Below, in pieces: positions 1 through 8,501 of a stretch of DNA of 64,000 nt; the first letter of the stretch is position 1; every line of letters begins with the position of its first letter. The notes beneath the pieces were generated by a model. The model was not told the DNA's origin. It did not search any database and worked only from the letters and a program-made list of their open reading frames with translations. Origin of the DNA: Ereboglobus sp. PH5-10 (GTDB lineage Bacteria > Verrucomicrobiota > Verrucomicrobiia > Opitutales > Opitutaceae); assembly GCF_029504735.1 (NCBI RefSeq), contig NZ_JAQFIP010000009.1, positions 62,001 through 126,000 on the forward strand, read 5' to 3'. A program made the translations under genes and the position numbers.

Positions 1-93
1 GCCCCTTGAACCGGCGCACGACCACAATCTTTCGCACACATCCACCGACACAAAAACAACCACTTGAAACCCGCAGCCCCGCTGCAATTTGCC

Positions 94-1347
94 ATGAAAT
101 CCAAAACCGCATTCCTCCGCGCGCCGCTTCTCGCCGCCGCCATCGCCTGTTCCGCCGCCCTGCTTCCCGCGCAGGACGCCTACCGCGAGCTCGGAGCCAC
201 GCCGCCGCCCGCCGCTGAAGCCAGCCCGGCTAAAAAAGCCAGTTACAGCAGCCAGCCCGGCAAAAACACCACCACCGCGCGCATTTCCTTCTCCGACCGG
301 AGCAAGCCCGGCACGTTAAAAATCAACATGACCGTCGCTGAAATCGACATCGAGGGCACAAGCGGAAACGAAATCATCGTCACCTCCTCGCTCGACCAGA
401 AAGGCGCGCCCAAAACCGACGACGACGGCTTCCGCCGCCTCGACCGGGAACAGGCTTTTGAACTCATCGAAAAGGACAATGTCGCCACGCTTCGCATCGC
501 GGGGGGCAGCCCGAGGTTTGCCGCCGGGGCCGAGTTCAAAATCAAGGTTCCGCGCAACACCAACCTTTCCATCAGAACGCAATCCGTCGAGGGTGTTGAA
601 ATCGACGACATCGACGGCGACATCGAGGTAAGCAGCACCAGCGGCGAAATCAGCCTCGAAAATATTAGCGGCTCAGTTGTCGCCAACACGATGAGCGGAA
701 AAATCGACGCCGAGTTCAAGCGCGCCCCGCAAAAACCCGTTTCGCTCACTTCAATGAGCGGCGCCATCGAGCTTTCCCTGCCGCCAAAAACCGCGGCCAA
801 CCTCCGCATGCGCACCCTGAGTGGCGCCATCCGAACCAACTTCCCAGAAAGCGCGCTCAAGACGACCACCGAAACGCGCGCCGACGCCAAGGCACGGAAG
901 GTCAGCATGCAAGTCACGCACGACGGCGACAGCAACGTGACGGTTGTCACGAGCAATTCCGGCGACAGTTACGCTTTCTCGACGACAACCGGCGAGGCGC
1001 AAATCCCCCCGCCCGCCGCGCCGAGTGATGGCGAGCTTGTCGAAACCATTATCGAAACGCGCAAGGCGCAGGCATTTGATTACGCCGACAAAGGGCTCGC
1101 CGCCGCCCAAAAAGGCATCGCCGCCGCAATTCAGGCAATCGATGGAATCAAGGGCCTCAGCGACGAGGAAAAAGAACTCATCAAGCGCAAGATCCAAGCC
1201 GGTGGAAACGCCATGCCGCGCACGGTTCGCGTAACCGGCATGCCCTCGGTCGGCGGCAAGACGATCACCGGCGCGCTCAACGGCGGCGGCATCGACATCC
1301 AGCTCACCACCATGAGCGGCCCGATCACGCTCAAGCAGGAAAAGTAA
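94..1347 (+). CDS. Exported DUF4097-family beta-repeat protein
   Basis: The protein has 417 residues. An N-terminal signal peptide (hydrophobic run about residues 8-24, cleavage near LLPAQ) predicts export to the periplasm or surface. The body has recurring short beta-strand units with the pattern T/S-x-S-G-x-I (STSGEISLE, NTMSGKIDA, TSMSGAIEL, RTLSGAIRT, TTMSGPITL), the DUF4097 signature of a right-handed beta-solenoid. The region between about residues 310 and 365 is more helical and lacks repeats. ATG 94 is preferred over an upstream TTG at 64 because it starts directly with the signal peptide. The molecular role of DUF4097 proteins is unknown. A second family member lies at 7421-8368. Confidence 0.8.
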   Translation: MKSKTAFLRAPLLAAAIACSAALLPAQDAYRELGATPPPAAEASPAKKASYSSQPGKNTTTARISFSDRSKPGTLKINMTVAEIDIEGTSGNEIIVTSSLDQKGAPKTDDDGFRRLDREQAFELIEKDNVATLRIAGGSPRFAAGAEFKIKVPRNTNLSIRTQSVEGVEIDDIDGDIEVSSTSGEISLENISGSVVANTMSGKIDAEFKRAPQKPVSLTSMSGAIELSLPPKTAANLRMRTLSGAIRTNFPESALKTTTETRADAKARKVSMQVTHDGDSNVTVVTSNSGDSYAFSTTTGEAQIPPPAAPSDGELVETIIETRKAQAFDYADKGLAAAQKGIAAAIQAIDGIKGLSDEEKELIKRKIQAGGNAMPRTVRVTGMPSVGGKTITGALNGGGIDIQLTTMSGPITLKQEK

Positions 1348-1436
1348 TTTTTCCAAGGCACCAAAGGTGCGCGAGACGAGATCCCGCAACGTGAAACCTG
1401 TCAGAACTGAGCGCGTTGCGGTTTCAAGCAGGTAGG

Positions 1437-1487
1437 GCGAACCGTCCCCGGTGAGCCGCCCAATTTTGGCTCACCAGGACGGTTCGC
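1437..1487. terminator. Strong hairpin between convergent genes, likely bidirectional terminator
   Basis: The arms GCGAACCGTCC + GGTGAGCC and GGCTCACC + GGACGGTTCGC pair over 19 bp with a small bulge and a loop of about ten bases. The hairpin lies between the ends of two convergent genes (stops at 1347 and 1508). There is no clear T run, so it may be a palindromic repeat rather than a classical intrinsic terminator. Confidence 0.6.
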
Positions 1488-1507
1488 ACTGCCCCAAAAG
1501 CCCGCTC

Positions 1508-2095
1508 TCACCGCGCCGCCTCGTCCCGCAAACCGTAGTTTTCCGGCTTAAAACCGCGCGCTTCCAACGCCTCCCCGAGCGCCTTCAAGTCGAGTTTTGC
1601 GCCGGCGTCCGATGTCATCGACGGGGCCGGTTTCACGCCGTGGCGCTCGAACCAACCTTGGTTCATTTCGAGCGCGTAGTGGATATCCGTGCGCGCCGAG
1701 GTCACCGAGGTTTCGTCAAACGGAAACATCTGGCGCACTTCGCGCAGCACGCCGTCTTTTGTGAAAAATCCTATGTCCAACGGGAGCGGGGTGTTGCGCA
1801 TGTAGAAGCCCATGCGCTGCGGGTATTGATAGACAAAAATCATCCCCTGGTTCTCCGCGAGATCGCGACGCCCCATCAGGCCGCGATTGAGCTCGCGCAG
1901 GTTATTCGGCTGCTCCACAGCGAGTTGCATGCGCACAGGCTGACCGCCCACGCTTATGGTGAAATATTCCGAGGCCGATTTTATCGCCTTTGGAGCAGCT
2001 GCCGTCTTGCCATCCTTGCAGCTTGTTGCCAGAAAAAGGGTCGCTGCTGTCACAACGATCCTCACAATAACAGAAAGCATATTTGCGTTTTTCAC
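1508..2095 (-). CDS. DUF192 family lipoprotein
   Basis: The protein has about 195 residues. It has a hydrophobic N-terminus followed by a lipobox-like FLATSC, so it is probably a lipoprotein. The rest matches the DUF192 fold: an N-terminal strand with ISVGGQPVRMQLAVE, then RGLMGRRDL, the central MIFVYQYPQRMGFYMRNT core, and DIGFFTKDGVL. Family function is unknown; members are small secreted proteins. Start choice is between GTG 2095 and ATG 2080, and neither has an obvious ribosome binding site. It is divergent from the M24 peptidase gene, with a short AT-rich gap that must hold both promoters. Confidence 0.85.
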   Translation of the reverse strand: MKNANMLSVIVRIVVTAATLFLATSCKDGKTAAAPKAIKSASEYFTISVGGQPVRMQLAVEQPNNLRELNRGLMGRRDLAENQGMIFVYQYPQRMGFYMRNTPLPLDIGFFTKDGVLREVRQMFPFDETSVTSARTDIHYALEMNQGWFERHGVKPAPSMTSDAGAKLDLKALGEALEARGFKPENYGLRDEAAR

Positions 2096-2152
2096 GATAT
2101 TTGTGGGTAATCGGTGTCCCTTTTAAATTCAATTCCCAATCACAAAATCCAC

Positions 2153-3292
2153 ATGGCTACTCCCACCTCAAAACTCCTCTACGCGGCTTCCGCCAACAAT
2201 CCAGACCAGCTTTATTTCGGACGCGTCAGCGTGCCCGATCCGTTTATCGCGTTTTCGATCGCGGGCAAAAAATACGCCATCGTCAACGCGCTCGAATACG
2301 CCCGCGTCAAGCGCGACTCCGCCTTTGACGTCGTGCTGCCCCTCGAAACCTACGCCGAGAAGGCAATGGAGCGCTTCGGCAAGTTCGGACGCCTCTCACC
2401 CGCCGAAACCATTGCCGTGATCGCCGCCGAGTTCGGGCAAAAATCCTTCCTCGTGCCCGAGGATTTTCCCGCCAGCCTCTACGCGCGCCTCTCGATTCTG
2501 CACGGCATCAAACTCGAGCCCGTCAACGGCCCCATTTTCCCCGAGCGCGAAATCAAGACACCCGCCGAGGCCGCGAAAATCAAGGAGGGCAACCGTTGCG
2601 CCGCGGCAGGCATCGCCGCCGCCGAAAAAGTGCTCAAGGAAAGTAAAATCTCCAACGGAAAACTCACGTGGCAACGCAAGCCGCTCACCTCCGAGCGCCT
2701 CAGGACCGCCATCGAAATCGCCTGCCTCGAGGCCGGCTCGCTTTCAATCGACACCATCGCCGCGGGCGGCAACCAAGCCTGCGACCCGCACCACGGCGGC
2801 AGCGGCGTGCTCCGCGCCAACCAGCTCATCGTCGTGGACGTGTTCCCGCGCGTGCAGGCGACCGGCTACCATGGCGACATGACGCGCACGTTCCTCAAGG
2901 GCCGCGCCAACGACTTTCAGAAAAAACTCGTCGCCACCGTGCGCGAGGCCCAGCTCGCCGCGCTCAAGCTCGTCAAGGCGGGCGTCAACGGACAAGTCGT
3001 GCACCAGGCCGTCAACGACACCTTCTCCAAACACGGCTACAAAACCGAGCGCACCGAGAAAGGAGCCACCGGCTTTTTCCACGGCACCGGCCACGGACTC
3101 GGCCTCGCCGTGCACGAGGCCCCGCGCGTGAGCACCGTCGATTACGTTTTGAAGGCGGGCTCGGTTGTCACCATCGAGCCGGGTCTCTATTATCCCGGCC
3201 ACGGCGGCTGCCGCATCGAGGACGTCGTGCAAGTCACCGACGCCAAACCCAAGATGCTCTCCAGCTTCCACTACAACTGGGAAATTAAATAA
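2153..3292 (+). CDS. M24-family metallopeptidase (Xaa-Pro aminopeptidase type)
   Basis: The protein has 379 residues. An N-terminal creatinase-like domain (about 1-140) precedes a C-terminal pita-bread catalytic domain (about 150-379). All five metal ligands expected for the family are visible: D in IVVDVFPR, D in GDMTRTF, H in GTGHGLG, E in TIEPGLY and E in CRIEDVV. The likely reaction is removal of N-terminal residues from peptides, often before proline; substrate cannot be read from sequence. No signal peptide is visible, so it is cytoplasmic. ATG 2153 is used rather than GTG 2114, because homology to the family begins shortly after it. Confidence 0.88.
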   Translation: MATPTSKLLYAASANNPDQLYFGRVSVPDPFIAFSIAGKKYAIVNALEYARVKRDSAFDVVLPLETYAEKAMERFGKFGRLSPAETIAVIAAEFGQKSFLVPEDFPASLYARLSILHGIKLEPVNGPIFPEREIKTPAEAAKIKEGNRCAAAGIAAAEKVLKESKISNGKLTWQRKPLTSERLRTAIEIACLEAGSLSIDTIAAGGNQACDPHHGGSGVLRANQLIVVDVFPRVQATGYHGDMTRTFLKGRANDFQKKLVATVREAQLAALKLVKAGVNGQVVHQAVNDTFSKHGYKTERTEKGATGFFHGTGHGLGLAVHEAPRVSTVDYVLKAGSVVTIEPGLYYPGHGGCRIEDVVQVTDAKPKMLSSFHYNWEIK

Positions 3293-3402
3293 ATGCGGAA
3301 TGCGGATTTCGAAATGCGGAATGAAAACTGAAATCTGGAAATCCGCGCGCATATAACGCTTGCGTCCGGCAATTCCGCATTCCGAAATCCGCATTCCGCA
3401 TT
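3292..3402. repeat. Imperfect inverted repeat upstream of rfaE1
   Basis: The left arm (3292-3323, built from AATGCGG units) pairs with the right arm (3372-3402, CCGCATT units) over about 30 positions with few mismatches. The right arm ends three bases before the rfaE1 start codon and the left arm begins at the stop codon of the preceding gene. The same CCGCATTCCGCATT motif recurs just before nuoM (63155-63184) and a fragment appears before gltX (about 24113-24127). Confidence 0.85.
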
Positions 3403-3405
3403 CGT

Positions 3406-4386
3406 ATGATCACCACTGCCACCGCCACCGCGCTCCTTAAAAAAATCGCCGGCCTGCGAATCCTCGTCATCGGCGACGTGATGCTCGACCACTACATTTG
3501 GGGCGACGCCACGCGCATCTCCCCCGAGGCTCCCGTGCCCGTCGTGGACATCGCGCGCGACACGCACACCGCCGGCGGCGCGGCCAACGTCGCACTCAAC
3601 ATTGCCTCGCTCGGCGCGCGCTGCACCGTGGCCGGATTTTTTGCGGACGACGAGGCGGGCAAAAAACTCACCGAAATCCTCGCCGGCCATGACATCGCCA
3701 CCATCCGCACACCCGGCGCCGGCGCCACAATCCTCAAGACGCGCGTGCTCGTGCAGCACCAGCAACTCTGCCGCCTCGACCGCGAAAACCCGCCCTCGGC
3801 CTACGCAATTCCACCCGAAAAAATAACCCCGCTCTTTCGCGACGCGGTCCGCGCGCACGACGCCGTTGTCTTTTCCGATTACGCCAAGGGCATCCTGTCC
3901 GACAAACTCGTCGCCACCGTCACCAAGATTGCGCGCCGCGAGGGCAAGGTCGTCGCACTCGACCCGAAACCCAAGCGCGCGCTCGCCTTCCGCGACCTCG
4001 ATCTCATCACGCCCAACCGCAAGGAGGCGCTCCAGCTCGCCGGCGTCGAACCCGAGGCGGGCACGCCCTTCCCCGCGGCCGAAGTCTGCGCACGCCTCCA
4101 CAAACTCTACCGCACCCGCAACCTCGTCATCACCATGAGCGAGGACGGCATGCTCCTTTCGAGCAAGGGCAAGATCGGCAAAACAATCCCCACCGCCGCG
4201 CGCGAAGTGTTCGACGTGTCCGGCGCGGGCGACACCTCTCTCGCCGCGCTCACGCTCGCCCTCGCCGCCGGCAGCTCGCTCGAAACCGCCGCGCAATTTG
4301 CCAACATCGCCGCGGGCGTCGTCGTCGGCAAGGTCGGCACCGCCGTCGCCAGCCCCGCCGAAATCCTCGCGCGCGCCGGGAAATAG
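3406..4386 (+). CDS. rfaE1: D-glycero-beta-D-manno-heptose-7-phosphate kinase (RfaE1/HldE kinase domain)
   Basis: This 326-residue PfkB-family sugar kinase phosphorylates heptose-7-phosphate at C1 in ADP-heptose synthesis for lipopolysaccharide core. The N-terminus has VIGDVMLDHYIWGDATRISPE and the substrate loop AGGAANVALNIASLG. The C-terminal anion-hole signature DVSGAGDTSLAAL carries the catalytic Asp. Length equals the kinase half of bifunctional E. coli HldE; the nucleotidyltransferase half is not present and should be encoded elsewhere. The gmhB-like phosphatase for the next step lies 600 bp downstream on the same strand, separated by a small lipoprotein gene. Confidence 0.9.
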   Translation: MITTATATALLKKIAGLRILVIGDVMLDHYIWGDATRISPEAPVPVVDIARDTHTAGGAANVALNIASLGARCTVAGFFADDEAGKKLTEILAGHDIATIRTPGAGATILKTRVLVQHQQLCRLDRENPPSAYAIPPEKITPLFRDAVRAHDAVVFSDYAKGILSDKLVATVTKIARREGKVVALDPKPKRALAFRDLDLITPNRKEALQLAGVEPEAGTPFPAAEVCARLHKLYRTRNLVITMSEDGMLLSSKGKIGKTIPTAAREVFDVSGAGDTSLAALTLALAAGSSLETAAQFANIAAGVVVGKVGTAVASPAEILARAGK

Positions 4387-4445
4387 CCCCCGCCATAATT
4401 CGCTGGCTCTTTTTTGCCGCGCGCCCCTCACTACCAACACACCGA

Positions 4446-4901
4446 ATGAGAACCGCACTCCTTTTCCTCCTTTCCGCGCTGGCCCTTGCCCTCGCGTCCG
4501 GCTGCGCCTCCGGCACGTCCAAAAGCGCCGCCTACAACATCATCCCCGCCGGGGCCCACGGACGCGAAACCTCATGGACCCCCACCGAGGGCGACATCGC
4601 CACCCTGGAGAAAAAACTCACGCGCCAGTTCAGCATGCCCGACAAAATGGTCATCTCCGGAATCGCCGAGGGCCTGCCCCCGTATTCACTTTCCGAATAC
4701 AACATTCGCTACACCGGCACCGGCCCCGTCGAAAGCCGCTACATTCTCGGCGAGGCGGTTCACAAAAGCCTCCCGGAGGCAGCCACGCTTCTCACCGACA
4801 GCCGCTATGTGATGCCCGAAAAAGGCGGCCCGCGCTACTTCACCGTCATGTATAAGCCCGCCGAGGAGCGCATCGTGGCCGTGCGCTTCAATGGAAATTA
4901 A
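4446..4901 (+). CDS. Small lipoprotein of unknown function
   Basis: The protein has 151 residues with a hydrophobic signal segment (residues 4-17) ending in the lipobox ALASGC, so it is a predicted lipoprotein. The mature part contains DIATLEKKLTRQF and a final YFTVMYKPAEERIVAVRF strand; no family is recognised. It sits between rfaE1 and gmhB on the same strand, so it may be co-transcribed with the ADP-heptose genes. A role in envelope biogenesis is only suggested by location. Confidence 0.75.
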   Translation: MRTALLFLLSALALALASGCASGTSKSAAYNIIPAGAHGRETSWTPTEGDIATLEKKLTRQFSMPDKMVISGIAEGLPPYSLSEYNIRYTGTGPVESRYILGEAVHKSLPEAATLLTDSRYVMPEKGGPRYFTVMYKPAEERIVAVRFNGN

Positions 4902-5009
4902 ATAGTGTGATTTAAGAATATAGAAAGAGACAGCGCCCCCTCCGAAAAACCAACGGCGCGGCAGCGCCCCTCCGACTTCTTAATTCATAATTCTTAATTC
5001 TTAATTTTA
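4902..5009. repeat. Repeat-rich spacer before gmhB
   Basis: The spacer has an AT-rich left part (ATTTAAGAATATAG) and a right part made of repeated TTAATTC/TAATTCTTAATT units that ends at the gmhB start codon. Between them are two direct copies of AGCGCCCC(C)TCCGA. It has the general layout of the other hairpin spacers in this window, with weaker pairing. Confidence 0.5.
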
Positions 5010-5543
5010 ATGAAGGCCCTGTTTCTCGACCGCGACGGCACGCTTATCATCGACAAGCACTACCTCCACGATCCGGAAGGCGTGGAGCTTTTTCCCGGCG
5101 TGGCCGAAAGCATCGCGCACGCGCGCAAACTCGGCTACCGGCTTTACCTTATCACAAACCAGTCCGGCATCGGGCGCGGTTATTACACCGAGGCGGACGC
5201 CGTTCGTTGCAACGAACGCATGGAGCAGCTCATCGGGCTCGGCCCCCGTCCGCTCTTCGCCGAAATCTGCATCGCGCCCGAAACACCCGAGCAGCCCCAG
5301 CGCTATCGCAAACCCTCGCCGCGTTTCATCCTCGAGATGATCGCGCGCGACAACCTCGACCCCGCGCAATGCTGGATGGTCGGCGACCGCGACGCCGACA
5401 TCGACGCCGGCCTCAACGCAAAAATTCACCCCGCCGCGCTCTGCACCGGCAAACTCACCCGCGCCGACTGGGCTGCGATTCCCGCCTATCGCGACGTGCC
5501 CGTGTTCGACGACTTCCCGGCATTCGCGCGCACGCTGGAATAA
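5010..5543 (+). CDS. gmhB: D,D-heptose 1,7-bisphosphate phosphatase-like HAD phosphatase
   Basis: The protein has 177 residues and is of the HAD superfamily, GmhB/HisB-N type. It has motif I FLDRDGTLI, motif II LITNQSGIGRGY, a K in RKPSP (motif III) and motif IV MVGDRDADIDAG. It should remove the C7 phosphate in ADP-heptose synthesis, which fits rfaE1 upstream. The usual GmhB zinc loop (CxH...CxC) is not intact: only one Cys (EICIAP) is present and the loop is shortened, so the substrate could differ. The start codon lies right after an AT-rich repeat with no Shine-Dalgarno. Confidence 0.8.
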   Translation: MKALFLDRDGTLIIDKHYLHDPEGVELFPGVAESIAHARKLGYRLYLITNQSGIGRGYYTEADAVRCNERMEQLIGLGPRPLFAEICIAPETPEQPQRYRKPSPRFILEMIARDNLDPAQCWMVGDRDADIDAGLNAKIHPAALCTGKLTRADWAAIPAYRDVPVFDDFPAFARTLE

Positions 5544-5578
5544 CCCGGTTTCGCGCGCGAAACCGATTTTCCGAAACC

Positions 5579-6883
5579 TCACTCGCGCTTGCTGATTTCT
5601 CGCGGGGCGGTTTCCACCTGCGAGGGATCGGCCAGTTTCTTCTGCCCCTTCGCGCCAAGCTCCTCGAACTTTCGCGCGCCGGGCAGCACGCTGCCCTCGA
5701 GCGAACCGACGGCGGCGTTGTAGCTTTTGGTCGCGGCATCAAGCCCGCGGCCCACTTTGCCCAAATGGTCGGCAAACGTCGCAATGCGGTCATACAACTC
5801 GCGACCGAGCCGGCTGACTTCCTCGGCGTTTTTCGACACCGCCTCCTGACGCCATCCATACGCGGCGGCCTTGAGAAGCGCGATCAAAGTCGTGGGCGTG
5901 GCGAGCAGCACTTTTTTTGAAATCGCGCGATCCAGCAGCGTGTTGTCCGTCTGCAGCGCGGCCGTCAAAAAGTGATCCCCCGGCACAAACAAAACGACAA
6001 ACTCGGGCGCGGGCTGGAACTGCTGCCAGTAATTCTTCGCGCCAAGCTGGTCGATGTGCATGCGCATTTTTTGCGCATGCTCGGCGAGTTTCGACGCGCG
6101 CGCGTTTTCGTCCGCCGCATCAAGCGCGTCGCGATAGGCCTGCACCGGCGTCTTCGCATCGACCACGATGCGCTGCCCGCCCGGCAAGCGCACCACAAGG
6201 TCGGCGCGCAGTTTCTCGCCGTCGCCACCGGTGGCGGTTTCCTGCTCGGTGAAATCACAATACGAAAGCATGTCGGCAAGCTCAACCACGCGGCGCAGTT
6301 GAAGCTCGCCCCAGCTTCCGGCGTAGGAAGTGGAGCGAAACGCATTCGACAACTTGAGCGTTTCCGCCTGCAGGCGGGTTTGCGCGGTGTTGAGCGATTC
6401 GAGCTGCTGGCCGAGCTGCCCGTAGGCGTTTGCGCGCTTTTGCTCAAGCTCGCCGATCTTGGTGTCCACTTTTTCGAGCGATTCCTTGAGCGGCTTGACG
6501 AGCGAGTCGATCGCCTGCTGGCGCGCGGCGAGGTCGCCCTCGGCCTTTTGCTGGTATTGCTTGAGCGCTTGCTGGGCGAATTGCACAAACGCGTCGCTGT
6601 TGCTCTTCAGCGCGTCGGAGGAAAGCGCCTTGAACTCCGCGGTCAGGCGCGCGTGCGCGTCGTTGAACGCGGCGATTTTTTCCGCGGCGGCGGCGCGCTC
6701 GGCGGCGAGTGTCTGTTCGAGATCGATGCGCCGCGCCTCAACCTCCGCAAGCCGCGCAAGCTCGGCATCGCGCGCGCGCAACCGCTCGACAAGCGCGGCA
6801 CGCTGTCCGCGAGCATGAAGCCAGGCCAAAAGCGCGCCCGCGATGACGCCCAAGATTGCTGCGAGGATAAGGTATGCGATCAC
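5579..6883 (-). CDS. rmuC: DNA recombination protein RmuC
   Basis: The protein has 434 residues. Residues 3-20 form an N-terminal membrane anchor, residues about 25-190 a long Ala/Glu/Lys-rich coiled coil, and residues about 190-400 the RmuC nuclease-like domain with GSWGELQLRRVVELADM, DLVVRLPGGQRIVVDAKTP and LATPTTLIALLKAAAYGW. RmuC limits recombination-linked inversions in E. coli; its biochemical activity is inferred from its fold. It is convergent with gmhB. The downstream DUF167 gene ends 55 bp before its start and may be transcribed with it. Confidence 0.92.
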   Translation of the reverse strand: MIAYLILAAILGVIAGALLAWLHARGQRAALVERLRARDAELARLAEVEARRIDLEQTLAAERAAAAEKIAAFNDAHARLTAEFKALSSDALKSNSDAFVQFAQQALKQYQQKAEGDLAARQQAIDSLVKPLKESLEKVDTKIGELEQKRANAYGQLGQQLESLNTAQTRLQAETLKLSNAFRSTSYAGSWGELQLRRVVELADMLSYCDFTEQETATGGDGEKLRADLVVRLPGGQRIVVDAKTPVQAYRDALDAADENARASKLAEHAQKMRMHIDQLGAKNYWQQFQPAPEFVVLFVPGDHFLTAALQTDNTLLDRAISKKVLLATPTTLIALLKAAAYGWRQEAVSKNAEEVSRLGRELYDRIATFADHLGKVGRGLDAATKSYNAAVGSLEGSVLPGARKFEELGAKGQKKLADPSQVETAPREISKRE

Positions 6884-6937
6884 GATCAGCCCAGCGTTGC
6901 GCTTCGCCGTGTTTTGGCAACCAAGGAACGCGACCGC

Positions 6938-7225
6938 TCACACCTTTAGCCGCGCGCGCGCCTCGTCCAGCGAAAGCCCGTCAATTTGGACGACCTTCTG
7001 GCGGGACTTCCCGCCATGCGCGACCGAAACCGCGCGCTTTGGCAGGTCCAGCGTCTCCGCCAAAAATTCGCACAGCTCCTCGTTGGCGCGCCCCTCAAGC
7101 GCGGGCGCGCGCACCTTGACCTTGAGCGCGTCGCCGAGCCACCCCGCGACCTCGTTGCGCGGCGCGTTGGGGATGGCCTTGATCGCGAGTTTGCAGGAGG
7201 AAGCGGATGACGGTTGGGCGAACAT
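6938..7225 (-). CDS. DUF167 (YggU-type) protein
   Basis: The protein has 95 residues. Recognisable DUF167 elements are AIKAIPNAPRNEVAGW, LKVKVRAPALEGRANEEL and the end KVVQIDGLSLDEARARL. The family is small, cytoplasmic and uncharacterised. ATG 7225 is chosen; a GTG at 7258 would add 11 residues outside the conserved region. It sits immediately upstream of rmuC in the same direction. Confidence 0.85.
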   Translation of the reverse strand: MFAQPSSASSCKLAIKAIPNAPRNEVAGWLGDALKVKVRAPALEGRANEELCEFLAETLDLPKRAVSVAHGGKSRQKVVQIDGLSLDEARARLKV

Positions 7226-7339
7226 TTTTGAGGAATCAGTTTCCGCAAATACGAGCACGCTTCACACGCCCCGGCAACACGACAAAAAGCCATTTGCGCG
7301 TTTCCAATATGCGCCCGGCGGAATAAACCCAAAACAATA

Positions 7340-7367
7340 AGCGGGTCGCCAAGCCAAGCGACCCGCT
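7340..7367 (-). terminator. Hairpin downstream of the second DUF4097 gene
   Basis: A perfect 10-bp stem, AGCGGGTCGC (7340-7349) with GCGACCCGCT (7358-7367), has an 8-base loop. On the minus strand it is followed by ATTGTTTTG, so it can stop transcription of the gene ending at 7421. Confidence 0.75.
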
Positions 7368-7420
7368 TTGATGAAACGGCGGCCCTCAAGCGGCCGCGAC
7401 GCCCCAAAATATTCCCAAAA

Positions 7421-8368
7421 TCAACGCGCCTTCACCTCAATGTCGCCGCCCGAGGTGCGCACCTTGACCAGCGGGCCGCCGCCGTTGATTTTGCCCGACA
7501 GGCGGCTCTTGCCATTGCCGCCCGCAAGCAGGGCGATTTGCAGGTTGCCTTCGGTTTTCACACGCCCGCTTTTTGTCACTGCGTCCACCAGCAATCCGGA
7601 CGATTTGCCAAGCTTCAATTCCACATCGCCGCCGGAAGTGCTCAGCGAACACTCGCTCGTCACATCGGAGAGGTCGGCCTCAATGTCGCCCCCGCTCGTG
7701 CGCGCGGTGACCGTGCCCGAGACTCCTTTTATCTTGATGTCGCCTCCGCTTGTTGTGATCGCCAAATCACCCGCCACCGCACCCGTCTCGATGTCGCCGC
7801 CGCTGGTTTCGAGCGTCGCGTTTTTTGTGCAACCCGCGAGATCAACATCACCGCCGCTTGTGTGCGCGCTGACAATCCCGTCGATCCGCCCGAGCTCAAC
7901 ATCGCCCCCGCTCGTGCGCACCTTGACCGTGCCGGCAAGGTCGCCCACAAACACATCGCCGCCGGAAGTCGTCACCGTGGCATCGCATGCGCGCGGCACG
8001 ATGACATCGAACTCCACGCAAACCGGCGCGCGCCTCAACGTGGCTTTTGTGTATTTCGCCGACGCGCTCACCGAGTTGCCCGACTGCTCCATGACGAGAT
8101 CGAGCGATTTCGCAATCTCATCGGCCTCGGCCTCGCTCTTCGCCCGCGGGAAAATTTGCCGGGCGACAATTCGCACACTTTGAACATCGCCCGGCTCGAC
8201 ACGCACCTTGCCGCCCGACGTCGAGACGGAAAGCTTCGCGCCAGATTGAACCGAAAATGTTTTTTCGACCGCGCGCTCAATTCTGGCCGACGCGACAGTG
8301 GAAAAGAAAGCGAGGGCGCAGGCCGTCGCGAGAAACAGAGTTGTTTTTTTGGAAGTAAAAAAGTTCAT
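7421..8368 (-). CDS. Exported DUF4097 protein with TSGGD repeats
   Basis: The protein has 315 residues with a signal peptide (hydrophobic residues 10-26, cleavage near VASA). The mature part contains eight TSGG-D-V/I units (TTSGGDVFV, RTSGGDVEL, HTSGGDVDL, ETSGGDIET, TTSGGDIKI, RTSGGDIEA, STSGGDVEL, RTSGGDIEV) plus one TSGGKV, spaced about 18-30 residues apart. This implies a regular beta-solenoid with the Gly-Gly-Asp turns stacked along one edge. Function is unknown; exported location is predicted. It is a paralogue of the protein at 94-1347, with much more regular repeats. Confidence 0.85.
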   Translation of the reverse strand: MNFFTSKKTTLFLATACALAFFSTVASARIERAVEKTFSVQSGAKLSVSTSGGKVRVEPGDVQSVRIVARQIFPRAKSEAEADEIAKSLDLVMEQSGNSVSASAKYTKATLRRAPVCVEFDVIVPRACDATVTTSGGDVFVGDLAGTVKVRTSGGDVELGRIDGIVSAHTSGGDVDLAGCTKNATLETSGGDIETGAVAGDLAITTSGGDIKIKGVSGTVTARTSGGDIEADLSDVTSECSLSTSGGDVELKLGKSSGLLVDAVTKSGRVKTEGNLQIALLAGGNGKSRLSGKINGGGPLVKVRTSGGDIEVKAR

Positions 8369-8501
8369 GCCCCATCAAACACGCCGGGCCGCCGGAAAGT
8401 TACACACCTTGCGCAAAAATTTTTTACACCGCCACGCCGGACATTTTTTTCGCGCTCGTTATTGGCTGGAAAAACAATGCCGACAGTCTTTCCATGGGCG
8501 C

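Noticed and set aside
7421-8368. CRISPR-like regularly spaced repeats
   Set aside because: The repeats encode TSGGD turns in frame, vary at third positions and have unequal spacing; this is a protein repeat, not a CRISPR array.
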